From Scleroderma bovista (taxonomy: Eukaryota; Basidiomycota; Agaricomycetes; Boletales; Sclerodermataceae), in assembly GCA_037178675.1 (NCBI GenBank), contig JAYMGJ010000397.1:1-64000 (forward strand): a DNA stretch of 64,000 nucleotides, in the 5' to 3' direction. Made by a program: the position numbers and the translations under genes. Positions 1 through 11,595 of this stretch are shown in pieces; position 1 is the stretch's first letter; each line of letters begins with the position of its first letter. The notes beneath the pieces are model-generated. The model saw only the letters and a program-made list of their open reading frames with translations. It did not search any database and was not told where the DNA came from.

Positions 1-3000
1 GGGAATGGGGGGGCGTGCAGCAAAGCTGAGGGATAAGACTAACAGAAGTTCCACTGTATCCTCCGTAGAACCTCCAGCCAGGCTATGAAGATTGAGCGTA
101 GAAGTGAGCTCGGTCCTTTAGTGGGTGTGTATAAAATCCAGGTGAAGCGAATGAAGATATTGGTAATCTGAAGATCGTTCCAAGTCAAATTTCAGAGTGG
201 TCAAGTGGAAAACGGCAACCTACTATCGCAAAGTAGTATGACTTGGAGAAGTATCAGCACATCGCGCAACGAATCAGTGGAAGAAACTGACCGATATCTG
301 AGTATAAATTAGGTCTGTTCTCAGCAATGGATAATGGGTCCGGCGCTTAAACAATGACCAATCTACGAGAATGTCCTAGGTGACCATGACGAGGCTTTCT
401 AGAAAAACAGGGTTGGTTCCTTACCCATCCACAAGCATACAAAGAGTATAGACACCCTGTGAAACAAAAAAAAATGAAAGACGAGCCATGGCGGGGGGCA
501 CCTAAAAATACATCTTGAACACCACGGAGAAGTCAATCTGGAAGAGGATTTCGAACCGTTGTGAGACCAGATGTGATAAAATAACGAATATACTATTCCC
601 GTGAAATATTTCCCCGCCTGACAGAGGGCAATCTGGTGAGAAACTGAATCACAGCTTATACAGTGCGCACCAACATTATAAATATTTGTCCAAGATCTTG
701 TGTCCCAGTAACGTCGGATGCATTGGAAGAGACGCACCAGTAACGGTAAAATGGATAAGGCAAAGTGAATCCCCCAATTCTGGGAGCCCGCACAAGTCTG
801 CCACACCTCATCGTAAGCGCTCGAGGCAGGTCCGCTCGCCGGGATGCCAGGGAAATAATTGGCATATACACAAGTGATGAAGTATGTATTGTCGAAAGTA
901 AAGGACAGACTGCAAAGTTGATCCCTAGGTGAATGCAGTCGTAAGCAACAGAAATCGATCAGCGATCGAGCCTTACCCAAGCCAGAAAGCTGCAAACTAC
1001 ACTAGGCATTGATTATAAGGATACCACAGAGATAGGAAAACATACATCAACGGCAAACATCCCGCTAAGGGCAAGCTTAGCCAAGTTCCTGATGGCCCAC
1101 CACCGAGAACTCCCTGACATGAAATGCTAGGACGATTTCATTAGGCAAGTGGTTGAACCAAGACAACTACTCACTGAAATAGGGTTGAACAAGAGAACAA
1201 AGACGAAACCCAACCAAACTAAAGGCCATAAGAATGGGGGGCCAAGACGAACAAACGAAAGGCAGAATGCGCAAGACAAAGCCCATGTAATAAGAGAGGG
1301 AATCTGTGATAATACGCTTGGATAAACGATCTTCTCGACGCCACTGTGGTGCCAGACACACCTCAAAATATTTGCGTGGGTCCATCTTCCTTTTCAAATT
1401 TAACTCTGCGACTAATGGGTAGACGAAATCTGCTGGAGCATCGCGGCTTACCGAAGATGAACGGATAATTTATCCGTTCGCGAACCCATACATTGATATT
1501 GACACCAACAAGCAGTGCGAGCAGGACGGGCATCGCTAATATCGCGTACATGTAAAGAAGGACCTTCCACGACTTCAGGTCATTTCTCGTCCCTGTAAGG
1601 GAGCCTACAGAAGGTTTTATGCAGGTGCAGGGTTTTGTGAAAGTGCAACACATACATTGGTATATTCCTATAGCAAGAGCTGCAAGCGCGAGGCCGAGGT
1701 ATATTCCAGAGCGGAATGTACTCGTGTGATGAGACTTAGCAGAGGCGTCTGGGCGAAGACGATTCAACGCTATTCTTCGGTCACCTCGGGCTAGATGTGG
1801 GGTTATGCGGCATCGTAAAACAACTCAATCCATTTTACAATACAATCGTACACACCGAATCGGGCTGCATAAAGTTCTTCCAGCTCTCTAAGCATGTCAT
1901 TGACGAGAGCTCCCGAGGCGAAGGCAGCTGGATCCACCTATTATTATATGAAAATGATTGAAGTGATGTGTGACGAGAATATAATATTATTCACCTTCTC
2001 AGACATATAGATAGAAAGGGCTGGTAACTTCGTAACCTTGTCGAATTTTTTTAGTGCCTTGCGGAAACCCACAAGGTTAAGGATCTGGTGTGCAGCAGGA
2101 AATTGCCAATAATGTCAATTGCATCAATCACGAGCCGTAAGAAAACGTACACGGTAGTTGTTCAACACCTCCAGTCCCCTGGTAATCAGGTCAGACATGG
2201 TTTCTGAAGCAATGGAAGCAGCATGTATACCGATAATATTCCACGACGGCTTTTTTCAGTTTCTTCTTGGCATGCTGATATTCTCGGGGGTCGAAGGCCG
2301 TTTTCGAAGACTCCACGGTCTTCCCATTAGAGGTTGACAGAAAGCCCGCTAGCCCATGTCTTGGAGGAGCTGGGCCGGCCGGAGAAGTGAACGGTAGTGC
2401 TTGCAGTGTATCATGTAACTCACCACCGAGTCCTGCTTCAAGAGGAAATTTTGCGGCACGCAAATCAGTGCTCTTCCTCATATAGGCTCTTGCAAAATGA
2501 CCCTTCTTTTTAAAGAAACGAGAATTTGTGGCTGCTGGCGTTTCCTGGAAGAACAATCAGCCTTCTAGATAGCCAAGTCCAGAAATAGCACAGACATAAA
2601 TCCTTTGACGATGGGCCACGAGTTCCTCTAACTGTTTCCGGAGCCTGTTCCCGCGTTCGCACATCTCCTTTTCGCGTTCCTGATAAAAGGAATCTACTTT
2701 ATCCAGGTTCTTGTCCAGTAGGTCAAAGAATGTCTGCTGCGCAGGAGAAAGTTGCTGTAGAAACTGGTGTAGGGGTGGCAACGGCGTATTTGCTGGATGG
2801 TGATAAAGGGGGTCCTTTAAGTTCCATTCTAGTAAAGAACTCCGTTTCCTACCTCCATCTGAAAACCACGGCAGTATTGATGAGTTATGAGAAAATATAG
2901 TCCCGCGGAACGAGGGGGAACCTGCATCGAACCCCGTTGGGTTGACCGTCAATGAATTGTCTGAGAAAAAGATAAGAACCCATTACAATTTCATATATTA

Positions 3001-3815
3001 TAACTCACGCTTTTCGTTTCTTGGTCCAAGAGTGGTGGTCACGACATTGACCCCTTCATTACCCAAAGCGTCGCTTGTAATGTCGGATGTCGGAAAGAAC
3101 TGTACGTCCGTCTGCACACGACCATTTGTAGAAAAATTCTCTGCAAGACGGTTACGACAGTCTAAGCGAACAGAAGCCAAATTACCTGATTTCGCATAAA
3201 GTGTTTCACCATTAGAGGCTTCAGTGCTAATGCCTTGACTAGGGTGTTGCCCAATTATTATCACGGGAGCGAGGGTATCTCCATTCGTACTTGACTTTAC
3301 CCTAGGCCCTTCACAATCCGATGCTTCAGTGCAGGTGTCTTGAAAGTCGCGACCAATAACTATTATAGGACCTAGAATGCTTTCGTCTCTCATTTTTCTA
3401 TCAGAGGAAATAGAGGCTTCATCGCTTGAGTCTGGGCGAGAATGACGTCCGATCACTATTACAGGACCCAGAGTCGCTCCTTGTTCGAGCTTGATGGATC
3501 GGATTTGCTTTTTCAAACCACGGTAATTGCTGCACCCGGGCACGCACGAATTGCCAAGAGGTGGGGAGGATGGATGGACCAATGGTGCTGGCAGTTGGCA
3601 CTGTGGCAGACACAACAATGGAAAGAAACACTTACATGTATGCATTCTTCCACTCCGGAGCCTGGCCAGGAGGGAAATTCCATTGTCAGACTTGTTTTTA
3701 CGTGCGCGTGCGACTACAAAGACGAACCTGTGTATCCTCGAGGTACCTGTAGATTTAACGTTGTGAATGTCATGATATTTACGACGGATGGTGCTGCTTA
3801 CCGTGCAAACTTCAT
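1..3815 (-). CDS. SYG1: SYG1/XPR1-family phosphate exporter (SPX + EXS), 3' end off the window
   Basis: Likely a membrane phosphate exporter or phosphate-signalling protein of the SYG1/XPR1 family. The first ATG (3813-3815) opens an SPX domain built from tiny exons at 3802-3815, 3728-3746 and 3636-3661, then 3009-3529. They join in phase to give MKFARYLEDTQ, APEWKNAYI and NYRGLKKQIRSI. The SPX continues at 2600-2950 (FFDLLDKNLDKVDSFYQERE) and 2000-2300 (YQHAKKKLKKAVVEYYR, then NLVGFRKALKKFDKVTKLPA). The EXS part follows: RINYPFIF near 1465, LDPRKYFE-like near 1385, a hydrophobic stretch at 1150-1290, WGIHFALSILPLLVRLFQ-IRRYWD near 700-770, and a last exon near 40-130 ending LEVLRRIQWNF before a GT donor. 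The remaining C-terminus lies outside the window. An insertion in the SPX holds three internal repeats. Every junction I checked keeps frame, so I read it as intact. The family is secure; transport activity is inferred. Confidence 0.88.
3216..3480 (-). repeat. Three tandem imperfect repeats inside the SPX insertion of SYG1
   Basis: Three units roughly 90-105 nt apart encode LGPVIVIGRHSRPDSSDEAS, LGPIIVIGRDFQDTCTEAS and LAPVIIIGQHPSQGISTEAS. The hydrophobic core G/A-P-V/I-I-x-I-G is kept while the DNA has diverged. The block falls between the first and second conserved SPX segments. Confidence 0.8.
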
Positions 3816-5416
3816 GGCTCAGTGAGCAATGGCCGTGGCAGACGACGGGTCCATAGTGAAGGACCACTTTAACTGGCCATACTAAATTGCGTCCGACATG
3901 GGCTGGCCAATCAAATCTTGCAAGTTGGATTGTCATGGGAGGGAATATTTGGTTGTTGTCACGAGCCTTTGCCACGTCACATAGTAGCGGATTCATATCG
4001 AATACTCACCTTATTGGACCATCGATTTCAACAGTCGCACAATAGAAATCGCCTTCCATCGGCAATTTTTGTTGTGCGACTGTTGACGTTGAAATTGGAA
4101 GTGCTGCGTTCGATTATGTAATAGCATGACATAACCAGAGGATTTGAAATCTCTGCACTTTGATGTGCCTCCGAGTGGCAGTAATAAGACTAATAAGCTC
4201 GTGTGACAAAGGCCACGCAAATTAAACCTCGAAGATCTGTGACGTTGCCACTAACGCAAAGAGAAACAATCAGGGACGAAAACATGTTAGATTGTGGTGG
4301 GCATGAAAGTGAGACACGGTCGCGTATGACGTGGCCAATGGAGCTATGAATGTACATACAGTAGTGGAGAAAATAGTTACCAGACCCCAAAAGGAGAGTC
4401 ATACTTGGCATAGTAGTGATCGACACGGCGGGTCAACACGCCAACTTACCCTCTACGTCTCGACCCATCATACCGGACCCGCGAGTTGACAATGTTATTT
4501 CTCAAGAAATGTATATTACTAGTACAGATACATTGTATGCTACAGCAATGGGACCAGGTCACTAAGTAATTAATGCTGATCGAGGCGAGGTGTCATTGGC
4601 ACGGGCGGTGGTCGTCGTGCTCGAAAGGCGGTGGTAGTAGTAAAGGGACGGCGGTCACAGTGGACGAACGATCGTGGTGGCACTTTGTGCCGTCGTCGTG
4701 GTTGGTGGTCAAGGTACTGGGTGGTCATCATCGCCATAGTTGCGCTGGTGGTGGTGATGGACGCCCTTGCCATCAGGTGAGAGACGATGACAGGAGTGGA
4801 CGAGGTGAAGGCGAAGACGGCATAGTGGGCAGAATTCCATCGACTCGATGCAAATCAAAGGACTGGAGAGTCAGCGCATGCGTCAACGCCGAAGATCGAG
4901 ATCCAAGGACTCACCCGTATCATTTGGGCCATCCACACATCCCACAAAGTGTCCCTACAGAATCGTCAGCGACGCAGAAGACTGATCAAACTTACAAGTG
5001 TCAGCGCGACTGACTACTAGGTGTTGCGCTGGTGGTCGATGTCTGATGTCATGTGGTGGTAGTGTCGTTGTTGTTAGTGATGGTGGTGATTGATGTCCTT
5101 GTTCATGCGGTGGTGATCCAGCTGTCGCACCACATCGTGCTGGCAGCTACAGTGGTGGTGGTGGCCATTGTTGTCGTGATCGTGGCTGACTACTGGCTGA
5201 ATGCATAGCGGTGTTGGTGCTGTATGCTGGTCCCAATTGTCGCTGCTGGCTACATGGACGTAGGTGGTCGGCATCACCATAAGGATAGCGCTTATAGCGG
5301 TTTGCAAAGAAACCAATTTCGCCGCGAAGGTCCCCAGAACAGGGGCTCTTCTTGTGTCCAAAAAGGACATTACATAAGTAGACGGCTGCTCTGCTACTTG
5401 CCTCCAACGTTGGGAC
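3816..5416. other. Divergent intergenic region between SYG1 and TLG1
   Basis: About 1.6 kb lies between the start codons of SYG1 (minus) and TLG1 (plus). I see no convincing exon. It holds a perfect 14-nt inverted repeat (4029-4042 with 4072-4085) and a stretch rich in GTG/GTC/GTT triplets from about 4590 to 5200. Open frames here are low-complexity and have no family resemblance. Both promoters should lie here. Confidence 0.5.
4029..4085. repeat. Perfect 14-bp inverted repeat (hairpin) upstream of SYG1
   Basis: CAACAGTCGCACAA at 4029-4042 is mirrored by TTGTGCGACTGTTG at 4072-4085, with a 29-nt spacer. The outer flanks also echo each other (ATTTCAAC on one side, GTTGAAAT on the other). It could be a small transposon footprint or a regulatory palindrome. 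Confidence 0.7.
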
Positions 5417-6549
5417 ATGTCTATAGACCCGTACCATGCAGTACAGCAGGATGTCCAGGCAACTTTGCAAACCGCATCAACCTTACGTTCCTCGTACCTG
5501 CGGATACGCAACATGGCAAGAGAAGGAAGTGAAGAGCTCGTTTGGGCGCGAAACGAGGTGCGCACTCTCGAGAAACATTAGGAAGTTTCAGATAATGACT
5601 GGTTTACACAGCTAAAGGCTACCCTGGCCACGCTAGAGGCAGATTTAGAGGCTCTCGAGGAGAGTGTGGAGTGAGCATCCATAACTCATACCAGCCGTCT
5701 TTCAGGCGCTCATTCGGTCTGCTCAAGGGTAGTAGAATCGACAGGACCGCGGCTTTTTAATCTCGGTGATGCAGAAGTTGCAGAGCGTCGAAAGTATGTT
5801 ATTCGGGTTCGCAAGGAAATAGAGGTCTGTGCACATTCGTTTTCATTGACTTCGCACTGGTCTGAACCTTGGCATGTAAGTAGGTTATGAGAACTGAAGT
5901 AGAGCATTCCTTGGTGTGTGTTACAATTTTCAAAAGTGATTAATTTTGTGACTTGGGGTTGCTCGTAGCATTCGACAACAGGCGATTCGCCATATGGACA
6001 GAAGTCAACACCCAGCAGCTCACGATTATCCCTGCCATCGAATACTCGTTTACCACCTGGGGAAGACATCCACCAAGAAAGTCAATGGGAAAGACAAGCA
6101 CAACAAGTAGGCAGTTATACTCAGTCATGCGAGTGGAGGTAAACAAGTCACTTGCAGCTCTTAATCCAAGAACAGGACCGCACAATGGATTCTATATCTG
6201 GAACACTTACTACTCTTGCTCAACAGGCTGGGCTGATGGGTCGAGAGATCGACCAACATGTTGAGTAAGTTTTCATCGGAGCCTCTTCAAGTCGTGTTAT
6301 TAGTGTGATCACTGAACCAAGAGCAGAATGCTGGGGGATCTTGAAGAAAATGTGGATCGTACAGATATGAACCTCAGTGCTGCCATGAAGAAACTACGAA
6401 AGTTTGTTCGAGAAACAGAGGGTAAGTGAGACTGTGTTCTATAGGAACCTAATGACTTATTTGGTCGTCCAGAAACGAAATCTGGATGGTGCATCATGAT
6501 CTTGATTATCGTCCTTGTCGTTTTGTTGATCTTGGTAGTTTGGATTTGA
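5417..6549 (+). CDS. TLG1: TLG1-like t-SNARE (syntaxin-6/10 family)
   Basis: A Q-SNARE of the endosome and trans-Golgi membranes that should drive retrograde vesicle fusion. Eight exons join in perfect phase: 5417-5557, 5612-5670, 5728-5824, 5884-5913, 5969-6106, 6158-6264, 6327-6421 and 6473-6549. They give 247 residues, with introns of 49-62 nt. Residues 1-110 form the N-terminal syntaxin-6 helical region (starts MSIDPYHAVQQDV; later LKATLATLEADLEALEESVE). A polar linker follows. The SNARE helix starts LLIQEQDRTMDSISGTLTTL and continues LGDLEENVDRTDMNLSAAMK. The protein ends in a tail anchor of about 18 hydrophobic residues (IMILIIVLVVLLILVVWI) right before the stop, as expected for this family. 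No frame breaks were seen. Family assignment is very secure. Confidence 0.93.
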
Positions 6550-6960
6550 TGACTTGTTTGATCACCTTCCATGCAAACCCTTTCTAACATCTTAGTGCTG
6601 TGCAACTGTAATCCAAGGAGTGGTATTCAAGTCTGCGCTACAACGTGGCGCTCGTCCACCGCCAGCATTGCTGTGCACACTGACCAGTGGGTTGTCTTCA
6701 AGAGAAACCCTGGCTCCCTTTCTCTTGCTCCTTCTCCTTGGAAATATACCAGAATATACCACATGACTTGCTATGCGAACCCTGTACTGGATACTGGTGC
6801 AAGTTGGTTAGCGTCTGGTGCGTCAGTGTCTGTGGGGATGGCGGGCGTGCTCCAGATTAGAATCCGGACAATTCAATAGTAACGCGGGGCTCTGTAAGGC
6901 TCAATAAAGCATCCACTCCGACACTAAACTACCACCCTGACCGGACTCTGTTGAGATATT

Positions 6961-7374
6961 GTGCGGCAACATCGGCGCAGCATTGCAGGTGAGGATTACA
7001 TCACACAGGATGTACTTAACACTGACGTCTACGACGGCACTATCATTCTGGTGAAGATTAATTCTGGCTCGACAAGTACACTTGTAGCATACTGCGACGA
7101 AATCGATATTCAAACGAACTTCATGTACTCTCACTTGGACAGACCTCACTGCTCTTGCATGACCATTCTTGCTCTATTGATGACTGAATCTAATACTGGA
7201 GACCACAGATGGCCTGACGACGTGCAAATAGAATTTGATCACACCCCTGCTCAGAATGCTGCAACTACCGGTGAGCGTATGAAGGGGGCATGCTCCGACT
7301 ACGCCCATTTGCATTCTACATCAATTCCACATCACCTTCTCTGATAAAGTTGACTCAGAAGCTAGCTGCTTAGC
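6961..7374 (+). CDS. Hypothetical protein fragment, plus-strand gene of duplicate block (copy 1)
   Basis: Coding potential is inferred from conservation with the minus-strand partner at 24733-25140. Shared peptides are YDGTIILVK, CDEIDIQT, SHLDRPHC, DDVQIEFDHT and a C-terminal FAFYINSTSPS-IKL-QKLAA. In this copy the last part is in a different frame from DDVQIEF, so an intron or a frameshift lies near 7270. The 5' end is not defined; I could not link it to sequence before 6960. I do not recognise the family. It faces the minus-strand gene of the same block tail to tail. Confidence 0.35.
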
Positions 7375-8650
7375 GCTTAGGTGCTACGCTCATTTCGTGT
7401 TATCGCGCATGCCATTTTTATGCACCCCCTGGACGCTTTGGATTTTCAAACACATAGCAATGACAACGGACACTTCGACACAGAAAAATAATCGTACATA
7501 TCAGACACAGGCACCTCATTTCTTCCTAGTACGAACTAATGGTCGCTGATACGGAACTGCTGGTGGGGATTGTTGGGATTCAACGGATGTACAAGTTGGA
7601 GCTGGAACAGGGTATGAAGCGACAGCACCGCAATGATGAACAGTCTTTACCTGGCGTTCATAGTCATTTACTGGATCAATCCAACCGCAGGTAGGATCTT
7701 CTTTCAGAGCAACACTATGGGGAAGCCACATCAGGAGCAGTCAAACCGTCGAATATATCAGTGACTCACGTGTATGTGTCTTTATGTCCAGGGACGGGGT
7801 TGATTATCCACTCCTGATGATTGCCAGCGACGTTGATCCAATTTTTGTCATGCCGAACGAAGTCATTGCCACCAACTTTGTCAGTTGTAATCTTGTAGAC
7901 GCAAGAGTGACCAAATTGGGCTTTCTGGAAGTAGAAAGGCTGATAACATTGTACCACTTCAACATCTTAAGGTCAGTTGGAAGGTGATACTAGGACCCAC
8001 TGTTTTGACACCATTGACCACAACATTGACCACATTGGGATCTTTATGAAGGCCAACACATGTGTTGCTGGTCGATATATAGTGCTTTCCGTCACTGAGT
8101 ATGCAGGCGTCGGGTCCAGACATGATGAAGTAATGCGCAAGTGATGGTACTGAGAGAATATCCAGAACTGCCCGTCCTTTTATCTCCTGAACGAGCGCGA
8201 AGTTCGAATATGGTATGGGTGCTTCATCAAATCATCTATAGCATCATGGGACCAACTTAGTTCGGCTCACTGAATGTTTTACGTGCAAGGCATCTGGCCA
8301 TGAATATTATTGATCATGAATGGTTTAGTAACTGCTTGTTCGAGCTTGTTCGGCACCAGAGTATGATAGCCACTTCATCTTTTCGTAAAGCCTATGTGTG
8401 AAACTTGCATACACATTGAACCCCTTATTACCCCAGATGGACGTCACAAATGGGTCACATTGGCGTTGGGATTCACAAGGTTCAAACTCTCCAACAGCCG
8501 GAACGATATACATATCTCGGAGCGACTGGAAAGCCCAATCCTGTGTATTAGCTGGCCTGAACTATTGTGCATTATGGTTCAAGCCCTATTTTTGTCGAGG
8601 ACACGTTGCATTCCAGGAGCTATCAAGTTCACATACTAGTAGAGGGATCC
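6980..8650 (-). repeat. Segmental duplicate, copy 1 (inverted partner at 23.5-25.15 kb)
   Basis: This block matches 23515-25150 in inverted orientation. Conserved stretches include the segment encoding NHQEWIINP (about 7790), the segment encoding DRPHC (about 7140), and the shared 3' end encoding QKLAA-stop near 7370. The copies have diverged by many substitutions and small indels. The block holds at least two convergent protein-coding remnants or genes. Confidence 0.85.
7516..8140 (-). CDS. Hypothetical protein, minus-strand gene of duplicate block (copy 1)
   Basis: Reading the minus strand, an ATG near 8125 opens a segment (CILSDGKHYISTSNTCVGLH, then KDPNVVNVVVNG). A short intron ending TTAAG follows, then VEVVQCYQPFYFQK...NHQEWIINP...HKDTYT. 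A second intron (GTGAGT near 7770) leads to a last exon with CGWIDPVNDYERQVKTVHHC and the stop at 7516. The same exons occur at 24020-24570 on the plus strand with mainly conservative changes, which argues for a once-selected protein. Upstream sequence (8325-8650) is also duplicated and may add 5' exons, but stops interrupt it here. The family is not recognised; no membrane segment is obvious. Confidence 0.4.
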
Positions 8651-9442
8651 TTCGGGTCTAAAACTCGGCTAATAAAAGGATGACATAAGCGCCCCTTTTT
8701 GCTCTGTGCTGCCGTTGCACCGCCCGAATCTAATCTGATCAAATACCAGAAAATAAACACCCTATGTATATTGAATATATCACTGATTTTTATGTCACGT
8801 CACACTTCAAGGTTTGTGAGCTTAGCAGGCCTGGGGACAATGACGAGGCCAGCCAGCCAGCCAGCACAATCGCAGGCTACGACGACGTACCACCACCACA
8901 GCGCTCTGGCTTCCTCCGATCACGACACTGTCGCCCTCGTTGTCGGTGCCGCAGCCAACGGACGACAGGATGGTGGTGGACTGGCGCACGGCCACAGTGT
9001 GACAAGAGAGTTGGGCCTCACTGAGGCTGATGCCGGCCGGGGGTCAAAACGATGACTAATCATTTTCACCAACTACACTGCCTCTGCTTGCTCCGAGACC
9101 GGTTTCCTTCATGCAGGGAATAGCCGAGTTAGACCCATCGAAGTCTCCGTTCACACACATGGATAAGAATGACTTCTGTAAAAGACAATATACTAGATTC
9201 CAATTGCAGAGCCGAACAATGAGTTGTTCTTGCTTCGAACCCGATATAATTACGAAAAAAAACCCGCTGACCACCCTTATGGCTCATCTGAAAATGGCTA
9301 GACGGATGGAAGATATCTGGGCGACGCATCCACTGACGGGCCGGTCCCATCCATGGGAGGCAGCCTGGTCGCACATCTGATCGGTGATACGAGAAGTAGT
9401 ACTCGTACTATGTACTTGATACAGATCTGAACAACAACAGTG

Positions 9443-9464
9443 CTCTCTCTCTCCTCGCCCCTAT
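9443..9464 (+). repeat. 20-nt direct repeat, left member
   Basis: CTCTCTCTCCTCGCCCCTAT occurs here (9445-9464) and again at 10184-10203, about 740 nt apart. The two bracket an open frame of unknown status. Confidence 0.6.
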
Positions 9465-10183
9465 AGGGCACTCTTGAACTCGTACCACCACCATCCTCGA
9501 GTTTTCCCACGTTCTAGTGGCAGAGGAAAAGACGCGTTGTGTAACGCACAAGGAGGCAGCGCGACCTCCTGCCTATACAACAGTCGTCTTGCAGTCGACA
9601 GCCCTCGTCGCCGCTGTTTTTGTCCTACAACAGTGCAACACTTCCATCACCGACTCAACACGTTGCTCACACGTGCAACGTTTACCCCCATGTCTCCCCA
9701 ATAACACCCACTGGCTGGATGTTTTCATCTGTCAATCGCTGTGGGGTGGTATACTCAGCCCTGTCAACAGCCAACCAGTCCCCACCCTGCAAGGCTGTCC
9801 TCATCAATCCGACCACCAAACTCTCCCCCCTCCTTCGACACTCCCCTTCAGTGTTCATCGGTTACACTTTCTTACGGAGATTACTCTCCCGCAGGAGCAA
9901 ACGCGAGTTCTCTGGGTACCCGCACGAGCGGCCAGGAAGCATTTGATTGAGATTGAGTTAGAAGCAGAGGGATATCCGTTTTCTTTTCTTTTCTTTTACA
10001 GCCTTGCTTTCCTTACACCGGAACCTCACTTTGCCGCGACAAAACCACCTACATACAATGCTGACCTACCAATCTACGTCCAACAACTCTTTAGCTACAC
10101 TTCTTACATAACACCTCCTACGGCCTTCTGGCACCGCGTCTTAGCACATCTGTTTGCTTGTAGCGGTATATAAATGTGGAATT

Positions 10184-10203
10184 CTCTCTCTCCTCGCCCC
10201 TAT
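10184..10203 (+). repeat. 20-nt direct repeat, right member
   Basis: Exact second copy of the 20-nt CT-rich motif found at 9445-9464. A TATA-like sequence lies just upstream. Confidence 0.6.
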
Positions 10204-10840
10204 CTGCTGTCACTGGCGAAAGAGTTTGGTAACGTTTGGTTTGCCAATCTCCTTTCGGCGGAGCGCCTACAGTGATACCACTCACATCCAAGTCTTTGTT
10301 CACCATATCACTTTGCTCAATTCTGTTGATACTGCTGTCGACATGCTCGATAAGAGGGGGGTGACGTATTAATTCTTCCGAGGCCAGCAAACTTCTTCAT
10401 CCAAATCAACATCCACCACCGTCTTATCGTTCCAAGAAGCCAACGTCCTTGCATCTTCCTCCCAAGCACCCCACCTACTTTCGTATCCTCATGCTCCATA
10501 AGCACGTTATTTGCATCCGTCAGTAGACCCATAGTCCATGGGAGATCGAGACAGCTTATGATTGCCTGGTGACACGCCAATTCAGAGAAGGGAATGTACA
10601 CTGATCCACAGTTTTCAACCACCCCCTGAGCTCCGTTGCGATAGTCGTGTGCACCCAGCTGGAGAAAAATTGCGACCGACGCCGACGTTCAGCTTCAATT
10701 TCGATCGGTTGACCGCGTGCCTACAAAGAAGTTCTAAGATGTCGGAGTTTAAAACATCGTATTACGTAACATCGATTGCGACTGATCGTATCCTGCGCAG
10801 CGTACTAGTCACCCTCCCCCTCTCTGTATCTACTTCTATC

Positions 10841-11413
10841 ATGGTGAGCGTGAAGTTCAGCATGTGGACAACTCGAACTAAAAAATTTGAAGTCGTCTGG
10901 TGTTGGAGTTAGCATCGACTGTCTCCCCACGTTTCAGGACCTCAAGACTCGTCGCAAACACAAATACATCATCTACACCCTTAGTTCAGACAACAAGGAG
11001 ATCATTGTGGATAAGACGTCTGCAGATACGGCCTATGATAAATTCTTGAAAGACCTGCCAGAAGATCAGTGTCGATGGGCGGTCTATGATTTGGAGTTTG
11101 AGAAGGACGGCGCAAAGAGGAGCAAGATTTGTTTCATATCTTGGTGTGTACATATAATCTAGGTGGAGTCTTTATTGACGCTGTTACAATACATCAGGGC
11201 CCCCGATAATGCTAAAATTAAGCAAAAGATGGTATTCTCATCCTCGCAAAACGCATTGAGGCGCGGTCTTGATGGCATTGGGGCAGACATCCAAGGCACT
11301 GATTACGATGAGGTTAGCCATGCATCTGGTGAGTAATTCCTATAATCTGCACCACTGAATACTGTTCTGACATAAAGGTAGTGTTAGAGAAAGCGTCACG
11401 TCTCAAGTCTTGA
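10841..11413 (+). CDS. COF1: Cofilin / actin-depolymerising factor
   Basis: Binds and severs actin filaments in the cytoplasm. Four exons (10841-10843, 10893-11143, 11198-11328, 11382-11413) join in phase to a 138-residue protein, the usual fungal cofilin length. The first exon is just the ATG, a common layout for this gene in fungi. The second begins SSGVGVSIDCLPTFQDLK, with the phosphorylatable Ser right after Met. It continues with DLPEDQCRWAVYDLEFE and ends at ICFISW. The third carries APDNAKIKQKMVFSSSQNAL, the long actin-binding helix, and GTDYDEVSH. The last reads VLEKASRLKS-stop. Introns are 49-54 nt. It runs tail to tail with GPI16, whose stop is 182 nt away. Assignment is firm. Confidence 0.95.
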
Positions 11414-11595
11414 TGGCCAGATTGTACATACCACATTGCCCTTCAACTCTTAGTTTACATATCCGTGAATCTGAATCAGTACTATGTGAATAACGTCTTG
11501 ACGACGAGACCCTTTTATTGCCCACAAGTAGACTGTATATAGGATGAAAGGTACGCTACAGGTCACACTATGTAAATAGTACTTCTGGTGTGCAA

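Larger units (their letters stand above)
8662..10840. other. Region without a supported gene upstream of cofilin
   Basis: About 2.2 kb with low-complexity patches (AGCC repeats near 8850, GTGGTG runs). A 657-nt open frame at 9517-10173 (plus) has no recognisable domain and an unusual composition rich in Pro, Thr and Ser, so I do not call it. It is bracketed by a 20-nt direct repeat at 9445-9464 and 10184-10203. A TATATAAA sequence occurs near 10168. The cofilin promoter must lie at the right end. Confidence 0.4.

Noticed and set aside
1..3815. SYG1 as a pseudogene
   Set aside because: At first sight stops interrupt every frame, but short introns remove them all and conserved SPX and EXS motifs join in phase, so I treat it as intact and cut by the window edge.
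5558..5611. In-frame stop in TLG1 after VRTLEKH
   Set aside because: It lies inside a 54-nt intron whose removal restores WARNE-LKATLATLEADLE exactly.
9517..10173. 218-residue open frame on the plus strand
   Set aside because: Long but with no domain, no splice signals, skewed Pro/Thr/Ser composition and no similarity to a known family; kept only as an unexplained stretch.
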